A stretch of DNA of 64,000 bases from Nocardioides sp. SYSU D00038 (GTDB taxonomy: Bacteria > Actinomycetota > Actinomycetes > Propionibacteriales > Nocardioidaceae): the NCBI RefSeq assembly GCF_016924665.1, contig NZ_JAFFJT010000016.1:1-64000 (forward strand). The letters are read 5' to 3'. The position numbers and the translations under genes were made by a program. The notes under the pieces were generated by a model. That model did not search any database and was not told where the DNA came from. It saw nothing but the letters and a program-made list of their open reading frames with translations. Positions 19,887-28,016 of this stretch are shown here, one piece after another; the first letter of the stretch is position 1; every line of letters starts with the position of its first letter.

Positions 19887-19917
19887 GAGCCCCCGGCGAC
19901 CGGGTCGCCGGGGGCTC
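19887..19917 (-). terminator. Strong hairpin terminator after fadB
   Basis: A perfect inverted repeat with 15-bp arms, GAGCCCCCGGCGACC and its complement, separated by a single G, begins 10 bp beyond the fadB stop. It is the only strong stem in this gap and lies correctly to end the fadA-fadB transcript. Confidence 0.75.
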
Positions 19918-19927
19918 GCGGAGCGGG

Positions 19928-22123
19928 TCAGGCCGGGAACGAGCCACCCGAGGCAGCGAGCTCGCGCAGCCACGGGGTCGGGGCGAACCGATCGCCGTAC
20001 GCCGCGGCCAGCTCGTCGGCCCGCGCGACGAACGCCGCGAGCCCGACCTCGCCCTCGGCGTTCTCGTAGCCGGTCATGAACTGCGCGGCCCCGCCGGTCA
20101 TGGGCGGGAAGCCGATGCCCATGATCGAGCCGATGTTGGCCGCGGCCGCGGAGGTGATGACGCCCTCCTCGAAGCACTTGGCGGTCTCGAGCGCCTCGGC
20201 GAACAGCATCCGGTCCTTGACGTCCTGGAGCGGGATCTGCTGCTCCGCCACCGGGAACAGCTCGGCCAGGCCCGACCAGATCGACTGCCGCTTGCCGGCC
20301 TCGTCGTAGTCGTAGAAGCCGGCCTTGCGCAGCCGGCCGGCGCGACCGGCCTCGAGCATCCGGTCGACGACCGCGGTGCCCGGGTGCTCGGCATACGCCG
20401 CGCCGTCGCGCTCCGCCGCCTCGCGGGTGGCCTTGGCGATCTTGGCCATCAGCTCGAGGTTGAGCTCGTCGGAGAGCTGGAGCACCGGGGCGGGGTAGCC
20501 GGCCTGGGTGGTGGCCCGCTCGATCGACCAGGGGTGCACGCCCTCGGCCAGCATCGCCATGCCCTCGTTGACCATGAAGCCGATGACCCGCGAGGTGTAG
20601 AAGCCGCGGCTGTCGTTGACGACGATCGGCGTCTTGCGGATCTGCTGCACCACGTCGTAGGCCTTGGCCAGCGCCACGTCGGAGGTCTTCTCGCCCTTGA
20701 TGATCTCGACCAGCGGCATCTTGTCGACGGGGCTGAAGAAGTGCAGGCCGATGAAGTCGTCGGGACGGTCGACGCCCTCGGCGAGCTCGGTGATCGGCAG
20801 CGTCGAGGTGTTGGAGCACAGCAGCGCGTCGGGGTTGACGTGCGGCGCCACCTCGGCGAACACCTTGGCCTTCAGCGCCGGGTCCTCGAAGACCGCCTCG
20901 ATCACCAGGTCGCAGCCGGCCAGGTCGGCCGGGTCGGCCGTCGGGGTGATCCGGGCGAGCAGCTCGTCGGACTTCTCCTGGGTGAGTCGGCCCTTGGCGA
21001 CGGCCTTCTCGTTGATGGTCGCGGAGTAGGCCTTGCCCTTCTCGGCGTTCTCCTGCGCGACGTCCTTCAGCACGACCTGCATGCCGGCGCGGGCGCAGAC
21101 GTAGGCGATGCCGGCGCCCATCATGCCGGCGCCGAGCACGCCGACCTTGGTCGCCTGCCACGGCTCGATGCCCTGCGGGCGCAGCGACCCGGAGTTGATC
21201 GCCTGCAGGTCGAAGAAGAACGCCTGGATCATGTTCTTCGAGCCCTGGTTGGTGATCAGGTGGGTCAGGTAGCGCGACTCGATGCGCGAGGCCGTGTCGA
21301 AGTCGCGGTTGGCGCCCTCGACCGCGGCCGACAGGATCGCCCGCGCGGCGGGGTAGACCGCGCCCTTGGTCTGCTTGCGCAGCAGCGCCGGGAACGCCGG
21401 TAGGAAGCCGGCCAGCGCCGGCGACTTCGGCGAGCCGCCGGGCATCTTGTAGCCCGGCGCGTCCCAGGGGTTGAGGCTCGCCTCGGGGTTGGCCTTGATC
21501 CAGGCCTTGGCGGCCGGGACCAGGTCGTCGCGGGTGGCGACGACCTCGTCGACCAGACCGGCCTTGAGCGCGGCGTCGGGCTTGAACTGCTTGCCCTCCA
21601 GCAGCACGGTCATCAGGCCGTCCTGCAGGCCGAACTTGCGCACGACGCGGGTCACGCCGCCGCCCCCGGGGAGCAGGCCGAGGCTGACCTCGGGCAGTCC
21701 CACGACGGCCTTGGGGTCGTCGACGACGATCCGGTGCTGGCAGGCGAGGGTGATCTCGTAGCCGCCGCCCAGCGCGGCGCCGTTGATCGCGGCCACGACG
21801 GGCTTGGGGAACAGCTCGAGGCGGCGCAGCGCGGCCTTGACGCCCTCGGCCAGCGCGAACACGTCGGCGGCGTCGTCGCGGCCCGCCTGCACCATGTTCT
21901 TGAGGTCGCCGCCGGCGAAGAAGGTCTTCTTCGCGCTCGCGACGACGACGCCGGTGACGCCCTCCTGCTCGGCCTCGAGGCGGTCGACCGCCGCCTTCAT
22001 CGAGTCGATGTAGAGCTGGTTCATCGTGTTGGCCGACTGGTTCGGGTCGTCCAGCGTGAGGGTGACGATGCCGTCGGCGTCCTGCTCGTAGCGGACGGCG
22101 GTCTGCTCGGTGGTGGTGCTCAT
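19928..22123 (-). CDS. fadB: Bifunctional enoyl-CoA hydratase / 3-hydroxyacyl-CoA dehydrogenase (FadB)
   Basis: A 731-residue multifunctional beta-oxidation subunit. The N-terminal crotonase domain (to about residue 300) has both catalytic Glu, in GGGYEITLA and GLPEVSLGLLPGGGG. The NAD-binding domain begins at GVLGAGMMGAGIA; the dehydrogenase His is in GLHFFSPVDKMP, and two C-terminal HCDH domains follow. Size and the neighbouring 403-residue thiolase match the FadB-FadA pair of mycobacteria. ATG 22123 has AGGA 8 nt upstream. It is the second gene after fadA, 172 bp apart with a hairpin repeat between them. Confidence 0.94.
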   Translation of the reverse strand: MSTTTEQTAVRYEQDADGIVTLTLDDPNQSANTMNQLYIDSMKAAVDRLEAEQEGVTGVVVASAKKTFFAGGDLKNMVQAGRDDAADVFALAEGVKAALRRLELFPKPVVAAINGAALGGGYEITLACQHRIVVDDPKAVVGLPEVSLGLLPGGGGVTRVVRKFGLQDGLMTVLLEGKQFKPDAALKAGLVDEVVATRDDLVPAAKAWIKANPEASLNPWDAPGYKMPGGSPKSPALAGFLPAFPALLRKQTKGAVYPAARAILSAAVEGANRDFDTASRIESRYLTHLITNQGSKNMIQAFFFDLQAINSGSLRPQGIEPWQATKVGVLGAGMMGAGIAYVCARAGMQVVLKDVAQENAEKGKAYSATINEKAVAKGRLTQEKSDELLARITPTADPADLAGCDLVIEAVFEDPALKAKVFAEVAPHVNPDALLCSNTSTLPITELAEGVDRPDDFIGLHFFSPVDKMPLVEIIKGEKTSDVALAKAYDVVQQIRKTPIVVNDSRGFYTSRVIGFMVNEGMAMLAEGVHPWSIERATTQAGYPAPVLQLSDELNLELMAKIAKATREAAERDGAAYAEHPGTAVVDRMLEAGRAGRLRKAGFYDYDEAGKRQSIWSGLAELFPVAEQQIPLQDVKDRMLFAEALETAKCFEEGVITSAAAANIGSIMGIGFPPMTGGAAQFMTGYENAEGEVGLAAFVARADELAAAYGDRFAPTPWLRELAASGGSFPA

Positions 22124-22195
22124 GGAAGTCCTGTCGTTGATCTGGAGATCTGCGTTCTGGGGGGGTCGGGGTGGTGACCCCGTGGTCGCGGTCGG

Positions 22196-22268
22196 CTCTC
22201 GGCTCACCGGGTCTCGACACGCACGGTCGCGACCTTGTTCCTCGGTCGCGCGTGCTGCTCGACCACCG
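22196..22268. repeat. Hairpin repeat between fadA and fadB
   Basis: A unit with the same CACCGGGTCTCGA ... GCTCGACCA ends as elsewhere but with a new core, GCACGGTCGCGACC paired loosely with GGTCGCGCGTGC. On the minus strand it sits between the fadA stop and fadB and could reduce or modulate read-through (inference). Confidence 0.65.
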
Positions 22269-22295
22269 ATGAGCTCAGCTGACCTCGTTCCTCGG

Positions 22296-23507
22296 TCAGA
22301 CGAGCTCGACGATCGTGGCGATGCCCATGCCGCCACCGACGCAGAGCGTGGCCAGGCCGCGCTTCTGGTCGCGGCGCTGGAGCTCGTCGATCAGCGTGCC
22401 GAGGATCATCGCGCCGGTCGCGCCCAGCGGGTGGCCCATCGCGATCGCGCCGCCGTTGACGTTGGTGATGTCGTGGCCGATGCCCATGTCGCGCATGAAC
22501 CGCATCGCGACCGCGGCGAACGCCTCGTTGATCTCGAAGAGGTCGATGTCCTTGGTCTCCAGCCCGGCCTTGGCGAGCGCCTTGCGCGCGGCAGGGGCCG
22601 GGCCGGTCAGCATGATCGTCGGGTCGGCGCCCGAGACGGCCATCGAGACGATCCGGGCCCGGGGGGTGAGGCCGAGCTCGCGGCCGATCTCCTCGGTGCC
22701 GATCGCGACCAGCGCCGAGCCGTCGACGATGCCCGAGGAGTTGCCGGCGTGGTGGACGTGGCCGATCCTCTCGATCCAGTGGTACTTCTCCAGCGCCACG
22801 TCGTCGAAGCCCGCGTCGGCGCCGATCTGCGCGAACGACGGCTTCAGGCCGGCGAGGCCCTCCGGGCTGGTGTCGGGACGGATGGTCTCGTCGTGGTCGA
22901 GCACGGTGAGGCCGTTGATGTCCTTGACCGGCACCACCGAGTCGGCGAAGTAGCCGTTGGCCCAGGCCTTGGCCGCGCGGTGGTGCGACTCGGCGGCGTA
23001 GGCGTCGACGTCGTCGCGGGTCCAGCCCTCGATGGTGGCGATCAGGTCGGCGCCGATGCCCTGCGGCACGAAGCCGGTCTTGAGCGCGGTGGCCGGGTCG
23101 GACGCCCAGGCGCCGCCGTCGGAGCCCATCGGCACGTTGCTCATCGACTCCACGCCGCCGGCGAGGATCAGGTCCTCCATGCCGCCGCGGATCCGGCCGG
23201 CGGCCTGGTTGACGGCCTCGAGGCCGGAGGCGCAGAAGCGGTTGAGCTGCACGCCGGCGACGGTCTCGGGGTAGCCGGCGGCCAGCGCGGCGGTCTTGGC
23301 GATGTCGCCGCCCTGCTCGCCGATCGGCGAGACGACACCGAGCACGACGTCGTCCACGCGGGCGGGGTCGAGGCCGGGGTTGCGCACCTTGATCTCGTCG
23401 AGCAGCCCGACGATGAGGTCGACCGGCTTGACCTCGTGGAGGGAGCCGGCGGCCTTGCCCTTGCCGCGCGGCGTCCGGATGTGGTCGTACACGAATGCTT
23501 CTGCCAT
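22296..23507 (-). CDS. fadA: Acetyl-CoA C-acyltransferase (3-ketoacyl-CoA thiolase, FadA)
   Basis: A 403-residue thiolase that cleaves 3-ketoacyl-CoA with CoA. The nucleophile Cys is in [12 protein letters not shown], the second-half motifs are [11 protein letters not shown] and [15 protein letters not shown], and the C-terminal acid/base Cys is in [10 protein letters not shown]. Full thiolase length. It is the first gene of the fad operon, divergent from the MerR regulator, with a double palindrome in the 103-bp space. With fadB it would form the heteromeric trifunctional complex. Confidence 0.95.
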   Translation of the reverse strand: MAEAFVYDHIRTPRGKGKAAGSLHEVKPVDLIVGLLDEIKVRNPGLDPARVDDVVLGVVSPIGEQGGDIAKTAALAAGYPETVAGVQLNRFCASGLEAVNQAAGRIRGGMEDLILAGGVESMSNVPMGSDGGAWASDPATALKTGFVPQGIGADLIATIEGWTRDDVDAYAAESHHRAAKAWANGYFADSVVPVKDINGLTVLDHDETIRPDTSPEGLAGLKPSFAQIGADAGFDDVALEKYHWIERIGHVHHAGNSSGIVDGSALVAIGTEEIGRELGLTPRARIVSMAVSGADPTIMLTGPAPAARKALAKAGLETKDIDLFEINEAFAAVAMRFMRDMGIGHDITNVNGGAIAMGHPLGATGAMILGTLIDELQRRDQKRGLATLCVGGGMGIATIVELV

Positions 23508-23543
23508 GACCGTCCTTCGAAAGACTGGGGTGGTGACCCGACC

Positions 23544-23587
23544 GTGACACAATCGGTGTCACGTTATTGTGACACTGTTGCTGTCAC
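23544..23587. promoter_or_regulatory. Double GTGACA-N7-TGTCAC operator in the fadA/merR divergent promoter
   Basis: Two 19-bp palindromes with identical arms, GTGACA-N7-TGTCAC, lie at 23544-23562 and 23569-23587, start to start 25 bp. The second ends 23 bp before the MerR start codon and the first begins 37 bp before the fadA start. Spacing suggests the divergent MerR protein binds both and controls both directions. Confidence 0.75.
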
Positions 23588-23610
23588 GGTCAAGGCGCAG
23601 GAGGTGTGAC

Positions 23611-24300
23611 GTGACCGACGAGGGACTGCTGGGGCTCGACGAGCTCTGCGAGCGGGTGGGGATGAGCGTGCGCAACGTGCGCTTCTACACCGCCAAGGGG
23701 CTGGTGCCGCCCCCGATCCGGCGCGGCCGCTCCGGCTACTACGACGCCAACCACGTCGCCCGCTTCGAGCTGGTGCAGGAGCTGCAGAGCCACGGGTTCA
23801 CGCTCGCCGCGATCGAGAAGTACGTCGCCGGCATCCCCGACGACGCGCGCCCCGAGGACATCGCCCTCGCCAGGACCATGCTCGCCCCGTGGCAGGCCGA
23901 CCTGCCGGTCGACATGGACCACGACCAGCTCGAGAAGCGGGCTGGTCGCGCCCTCGACGCCGAGGACGTCGCGACCCTGCAGGCGCTCGGCATCGTCCGG
24001 CTCCGCGACGACCGCTACCTCGTCGCCCGCACCCAGCTCGCCCTCGGCGTCCGCCTCCTCGACCTCGGCTTCCCCAGGGCGGTCGCCCAGGCCGCCGCCA
24101 AGGTCTACCAGGACCACGGCCGGCAGATGGCCGAGGAGCTCCACGACGTCGTCTTCACCCAGCTCGCCCCGCTCTACGGCGACCACACCGAGCGGTTCCA
24201 GGAGGTCATGGAGCGCCTCAAGCCGCTCTCGGTCGGCGGCCTGGTCACGGCGTACGAGGCGGCGGTCGCGCGGGCCGCCCGCGACTCCCTGCAGCGCTGA
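23611..24300 (+). CDS. MerR family transcriptional regulator
   Basis: A 229-residue regulator. Residues about 6-75 form the MerR winged helix (LGLDELCERVGMSVRNVRFY, then SGYYDANHVARFELVQEL). The rest is a helical effector/dimer domain with no Cys cluster, so it is not a metal sensor; fatty-acid or acyl-CoA sensing is inferred from its divergence from fadA-fadB. GTG 23611 is supported by GGAGG 7 nt upstream. Confidence 0.92.
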   Translation: MTDEGLLGLDELCERVGMSVRNVRFYTAKGLVPPPIRRGRSGYYDANHVARFELVQELQSHGFTLAAIEKYVAGIPDDARPEDIALARTMLAPWQADLPVDMDHDQLEKRAGRALDAEDVATLQALGIVRLRDDRYLVARTQLALGVRLLDLGFPRAVAQAAAKVYQDHGRQMAEELHDVVFTQLAPLYGDHTERFQEVMERLKPLSVGGLVTAYEAAVARAARDSLQR

Positions 24301-24348
24301 GGTCTCGGGGCAGGCCCCGCCCACCACGCGACGCCTAGGGTGGGTCGC

Positions 24349-25242
24349 ATGGCCCTGACCGTGCTCGTCACCGGTGCGACCGGCTTCGTGGGCGGTCGCC
24401 TGGTGCCCGCCCTCGTCGACGCCGGGCACCGGGTCAGGGCGATGACCCGCCGTCCCGAGCAGTACGACGGCCCGGGCGAGCCGGTCGGTGGCGACGTCTC
24501 CGACCCCGGGAGCCTGGCCGGGGCGCTCGACGGCGTCGACGTGGCGGTCTACCTCGTCCACTCGCTGGGCGACGACGACTTCGAGCGGATGGACGCCGAG
24601 GCGGCGCGCGGGTTCGGCCTGGCCGCCGCCGCGGCGGGGGTCGGTCAGATCGTCTACCTCGGCGGCCTGGGGAGCGACGACGACGAGCTCTCACCCCACC
24701 TGCGCTCGCGACGCGAGGTGGAGCGGCTGCTCGGGGAGGCCGGCGTGCCGGTCACCGTGCTGCGGGCCGCGATCGTGGTCGGCAAGGACGGCATCTCCTG
24801 GGAGCTGACCCGCCAGCTGGTCAAGAACCTGCCGGCGATGGTGGTGCCGAAGTGGGCCGAGACGCTCACCCAGCCGATCGCGCTCGACGACGTGATCCGC
24901 TACCTCGCCGGCGTGATCGGCAACGACGCCGCGAAGGGGCGGGTCTTCGACATCGGCGGTCCCGACCGGCTGAGCTACCTCGAGATGCTCCAGCAGGCCT
25001 CGGAGGTGATGACCGGTCACCGGGTGCCGATCGTGACCGTGCCCGTGCTCACGCCCAAGCTGTCGTCGCGCTGGATCGCGTTCGTCACCGACGTCGACAC
25101 CACCACCGCGGCCAACCTCATCGACTCGATGGGCACCGAGGTGGTCTGCCACGACGACTCGATCCGCGAGGTCGTGCCCGGCGAGCCGGTCGGCTACCAG
25201 GAGGCGGTCCGGCGAGCGATCGAGGACGCCCGCACGAGCTGA
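24349..25242 (+). CDS. NAD(P)-binding SDR-type protein (atypical, NmrA/NDUFA9-like)
   Basis: A 297-residue Rossmann-fold protein. VLVTGATGFVGGRLVPALVD is the dinucleotide-binding loop; the canonical SDR YxxxK pair is not evident. Later segments (YLGGLGSDDDELSPHLRSR, VTVLRAAIVVG, PIALDDVIRYL) are typical of extended, NmrA-like atypical SDRs that bind NAD(P)H, often described as nucleoside-diphosphate-sugar epimerase-like. No signal or membrane span is clear. The ATG is favoured over an in-frame GTG 9 bp upstream. It stands alone downstream of merR. Confidence 0.85.
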   Translation: MALTVLVTGATGFVGGRLVPALVDAGHRVRAMTRRPEQYDGPGEPVGGDVSDPGSLAGALDGVDVAVYLVHSLGDDDFERMDAEAARGFGLAAAAAGVGQIVYLGGLGSDDDELSPHLRSRREVERLLGEAGVPVTVLRAAIVVGKDGISWELTRQLVKNLPAMVVPKWAETLTQPIALDDVIRYLAGVIGNDAAKGRVFDIGGPDRLSYLEMLQQASEVMTGHRVPIVTVPVLTPKLSSRWIAFVTDVDTTTAANLIDSMGTEVVCHDDSIREVVPGEPVGYQEAVRRAIEDARTS

Positions 25243-25257
25243 CCCGCCGCGCGGGTC
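25241..25257. terminator. Short bidirectional hairpin between convergent genes
   Basis: GACCCGC-CGC-GCGGGTC forms a 7-bp stem with a 3-base loop beginning in the SDR stop codon and lying 13 bp before the converging CPBP stop. It could serve both transcripts. Confidence 0.5.
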
Positions 25258-25269
25258 GCGCCGCAGCGA

Positions 25270-26046
25270 CTAGAACACCACCGGCAGCACGAGCAGCATG
25301 GTGAGCGACCAGGTGCAGTGGGTCAGCACCGGGCCCAGGATGCCGCCGCTCGCCCGACGCTCGAGCCCGACGACGACGCCGAGCAGCACGGCCGCGAACG
25401 ACAGCATCACGTTGCCGGTGGCGGCGGTGGCGACGGCGTAGGCCAGCGTCGTCCAGGCGACGGGGTGGCGGGTGATCGCGGCGTACGCCGCGCCGCGGAA
25501 GAACAGCTCCTCGGCGACGCCGTTGACGGCGGTGACCGCGACCAGCAGCGGCAGCGACCCCTGGTCGGCGTAGTCGACGACGTCGACGACCAGCCCCTCC
25601 AGGGGCTCGAGGAGAGCGATCTCGCGCACGAGCAGCGCACCGACGACGAAGACCGCGGCGAGCAGCAGGCCCAGCAGCACCGGCGCGGCGCCCGGGCGCC
25701 GCCGCCGGGCGCCGGGGGGGGCCCGGCCCCCGGGGCGCCGCCGCCCCCCCCCCCCCGGCGCGGCGACCGGTCGCCGCTGCCGGTCGCCGTGGAGGACCCG
25801 GCCCAGGTGAAGCGGACCCGAGGCGAACGCGCCGACGACCCACACCGCGGCCAGGCCGAGCGTGGCGGGGTAGAACCAGGCGCTGCCCGGCTCGATCCGC
25901 AGCGAGAAGCCGAGGACGACCGCACCGACCAGCACGAACGCCGCCGTGACCAGCTGGCGTCGGCGCAGGGCCGGCCCCTCCTGGCGGTGGTCGCGGGGCA
26001 CGACGTCCCAGAGGGCCCGCCGCACCCAGGCTCGTAGCTCGCTCAC
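25270..26046 (-). CDS. CPBP family intramembrane metalloprotease
   Basis: A 258-residue membrane protein. The Abi/CPBP motif EELFFRGAAYA carries the Glu-Glu pair, and TRHPVAWTTLAYAVATA and LTHCTWSLTM supply the later His residues. About six to seven membrane spans are seen. CPBP proteins relate to prenyl-protein proteases; substrate unknown. The middle of the protein (about residues 95-125) is encoded by an extreme G/C tract giving a Pro/Gly/Arg-rich loop, unlike the family. GTG 26046 or 26049 may start it. Confidence 0.8.
   Translation of the reverse strand: MSELRAWVRRALWDVVPRDHRQEGPALRRRQLVTAAFVLVGAVVLGFSLRIEPGSAWFYPATLGLAAVWVVGAFASGPLHLGRVLHGDRQRRPVAAPGGGGRRRPGGRAPPGARRRRPGAAPVLLGLLLAAVFVVGALLVREIALLEPLEGLVVDVVDYADQGSLPLLVAVTAVNGVAEELFFRGAAYAAITRHPVAWTTLAYAVATAATGNVMLSFAAVLLGVVVGLERRASGGILGPVLTHCTWSLTMLLVLPVVF
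25682..25762. other. Low-complexity G/C homopolymer tract inside the CPBP gene
   Basis: A run of 8 G (25714-25721) and a run of 13 C (25744-25756) are flanked by GCCGCC repeats that can pair with one another. It encodes a basic Pro/Gly-rich loop. Such tracts are prone to slippage and to sequencing or assembly error, so the exact length of this gene segment is uncertain. Confidence 0.75.
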
Positions 26047-26056
26047 CACTCCGAGG

Positions 26057-27541
26057 CTATCGGCCCCGACCACTCCCGCCCGAGGAGAAGCCCGCGGCGC
26101 TGTGGGGGCGGCCGGAGCCGCCCGCCCTGGCGGCACCCTGGCCGCCGCTGCGCCGGCGCGGGGCGCCCGAGCTGGAGGCACCGGAGCCGGACGAGCCGGC
26201 CCCGCCGGAGCCACCGGAGCCGCCACCGCCACGACGGCGGTTGCGCCCGCCGCCGTTGCGCGGGGTGGCACCGGACTCGCCGCTGCCGCGACGGCCGCCG
26301 CCGCCACCGCTGCGCCGGGGACCGCGAGCCGGCTCGGGCGCCGACTCCAGCACCAGGCCGCCGGCGACCAGCACCCGGTCGCCGGGCGCGAGCTCGGCGA
26401 GCACCGGGTGACGCGGCGAGTCGACGCGGGTGACGGTCGGCTTGATCCCGGCCGCGCGGGTCAGCGCCCGGACGTCGTGCACCTGCTCCTCGGTCATCAG
26501 CGTGACGACCGTGCCCGCTGCGCCGGCGCGGGCGGTGCGACCCGAGCGGTGGAGGTAGGCCTTGTGCTCGGTGGGCGGGTCGGCGTGCACGACGAGCGCG
26601 ACGTCGTCGACGTGGATGCCGCGGGCCGCGATGTCGGTGGCGACCAGCGTCGAGGCGGTGCCGGAGTGGAACGCCGCCATGTTGCGGGTGCGGGCGCCCT
26701 GGCTGAGGTTGCCGTGCAGCTCCACCGCGGGCACGCCCTGCCGGTTGAGCTGGCGGCTCAGCGCCTTGGCACCGTGCTTGGTGCGGGTGAACACCACCGT
26801 GCGGCCGGGGGCCGAGGTGAGGTCGACCAGCACCGGGATCCGCTGCTCGCGCGCGAGGTGGAGCACGTGGTGGTCCATCTTCGCGACCGGCGACTGGGCC
26901 GAGTCGGCCTCGTGGGTGCGCGGGTCCGTGAGGAACCGCTTGACCAGCACGGTCACGCCCTTGTCGAGGGTGGCCGAGAACAGCATCCGCTGGCCGCCCT
27001 GCGGCGTCCGGTCGAGCAGGCGGCGGACGACGGGCAGGAAGCCCAGGTCGGCCATGTGGTCGGCCTCGTCGAGCACGGTGACCTCGATGTCGGACAGGTC
27101 GCAGTGACCCTGGCCGATCAGGTCCTCGAGCCGGCCGGGGCAGGCGAGCACGATGTCGACGCCTCGGCGCAGGCCGGTGACCTGGGGGCCCTGGCCGACG
27201 CCGCCGAAGACGGTGCGCGTCGTGAGGCCGGCGGCCTTGGCGAGCGGGGCCAGCGACTGCTCGATCTGGCCGACGAGCTCACGGGTGGGCGCGAGCACCA
27301 GCGCCCGCGGGCGCTTGGGTCGCGCGGTGCCGCCGGCCGCCTGGAGGCGGGCGACCAGGGGCAGCAGGAAGGCGTAGGTCTTGCCCGAGCCGGTGCGGCC
27401 GCGGCCGAGCACGTCGCGCCCGGCGAGCGAGTCGGGCAGCGTGGCCGCCTGGATCGGGGTGGGGGTGGTGATGCCGAGGTCGGTGAGCACGCGAGCGAGG
27501 TCGGTGGGCACGCCGAGGTCGGCGAAGGAACGAGAAGACAC
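26057..27541 (-). CDS. DEAD-box RNA helicase
   Basis: A 494-residue ATP-dependent RNA helicase. In order: Q motif (FADLGVPTDLARVL ... TPTPIQ), motif I GRGRTGSGKT, PTRELV, VLDEADHM (DEAD), SAT, and HRSGRTARAG (motif VI). The C-terminal ~100 residues are a disordered Gly/Arg/Ser-rich tail with RGG-like patches that would bind RNA. GTG 27541 starts it; no strong ribosome site is visible. The CsbD gene upstream is separated by a terminator hairpin. Confidence 0.93.
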   Translation of the reverse strand: MSSRSFADLGVPTDLARVLTDLGITTPTPIQAATLPDSLAGRDVLGRGRTGSGKTYAFLLPLVARLQAAGGTARPKRPRALVLAPTRELVGQIEQSLAPLAKAAGLTTRTVFGGVGQGPQVTGLRRGVDIVLACPGRLEDLIGQGHCDLSDIEVTVLDEADHMADLGFLPVVRRLLDRTPQGGQRMLFSATLDKGVTVLVKRFLTDPRTHEADSAQSPVAKMDHHVLHLAREQRIPVLVDLTSAPGRTVVFTRTKHGAKALSRQLNRQGVPAVELHGNLSQGARTRNMAAFHSGTASTLVATDIAARGIHVDDVALVVHADPPTEHKAYLHRSGRTARAGAAGTVVTLMTEEQVHDVRALTRAAGIKPTVTRVDSPRHPVLAELAPGDRVLVAGGLVLESAPEPARGPRRSGGGGGRRGSGESGATPRNGGGRNRRRGGGGSGGSGGAGSSGSGASSSGAPRRRSGGQGAARAGGSGRPHSAAGFSSGGSGRGR

Positions 27542-27656
27542 GAAGGGTCACATTCTGTGGCGTTGTCCCGCCAGCGATGAGCGCGAGGCCCGGGTGGGAC
27601 GTCCGGGATCGGACGCCACGCGAGGGCTGCGCGGGCAGACCCGAGGCAAGACTGGA

Positions 27657-27690
27657 CGGGCCGCACTCCAGAGTCTAGGAGTGCGGCCCG
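27657..27690 (-). terminator. Hairpin terminator after the CsbD gene
   Basis: Arms CGGGCCGCACTCC and GGAGTGCGGCCCG form a perfect 13-bp stem around an 8-base loop (AGAGTCTA), 52 bp past the CsbD stop on the minus strand and 116 bp before the helicase start. Confidence 0.75.
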
Positions 27691-27741
27691 CCGAACGCCG
27701 CATCCGCGGCACGTGCTCTTCGTCTCGTTGCTGTCTCGTTG

Positions 27742-27936
27742 CTACTTCTTGAACGCGTCCTTGACGTCGCCCAGGGCGTCCTTGGCCTTCTCGCCGGCGT
27801 CCTTGACCTTCGACTCCGCCTGGTCGCCGCGACCCTCGGCCTCGAGCTCGTGGTCGTCGGTCGCGCGGCCGGCGGCCTCCTTGCCCTGGCCGCCGAGGTC
27901 CTGCAGCTTGTTCTCGGCCTTGTCCTTGAGACCCAT
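27742..27936 (-). CDS. CsbD family stress protein
   Basis: A 64-residue, highly charged hydrophilic protein: MGLKDKAENKLQDLGGQGKE then alternating acidic/basic heptads (DQAESKVKDAGEKAKDALGD). This is the CsbD-like pattern of small general-stress proteins. The ATG has GGAGG 7 nt upstream. It forms a single-gene unit with its own terminator. Function is unknown beyond stress association in other bacteria. Confidence 0.88.
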   Translation of the reverse strand: MGLKDKAENKLQDLGGQGKEAAGRATDDHELEAEGRGDQAESKVKDAGEKAKDALGDVKDAFKK

Positions 27937-28016
27937 CGGGTCACCTCCGACTCGTCGACTCGTGCATGGACCGCTCCGGTGCCCGGGCCCGACCACGGAC
28001 AAACCCGAGGCGACGC

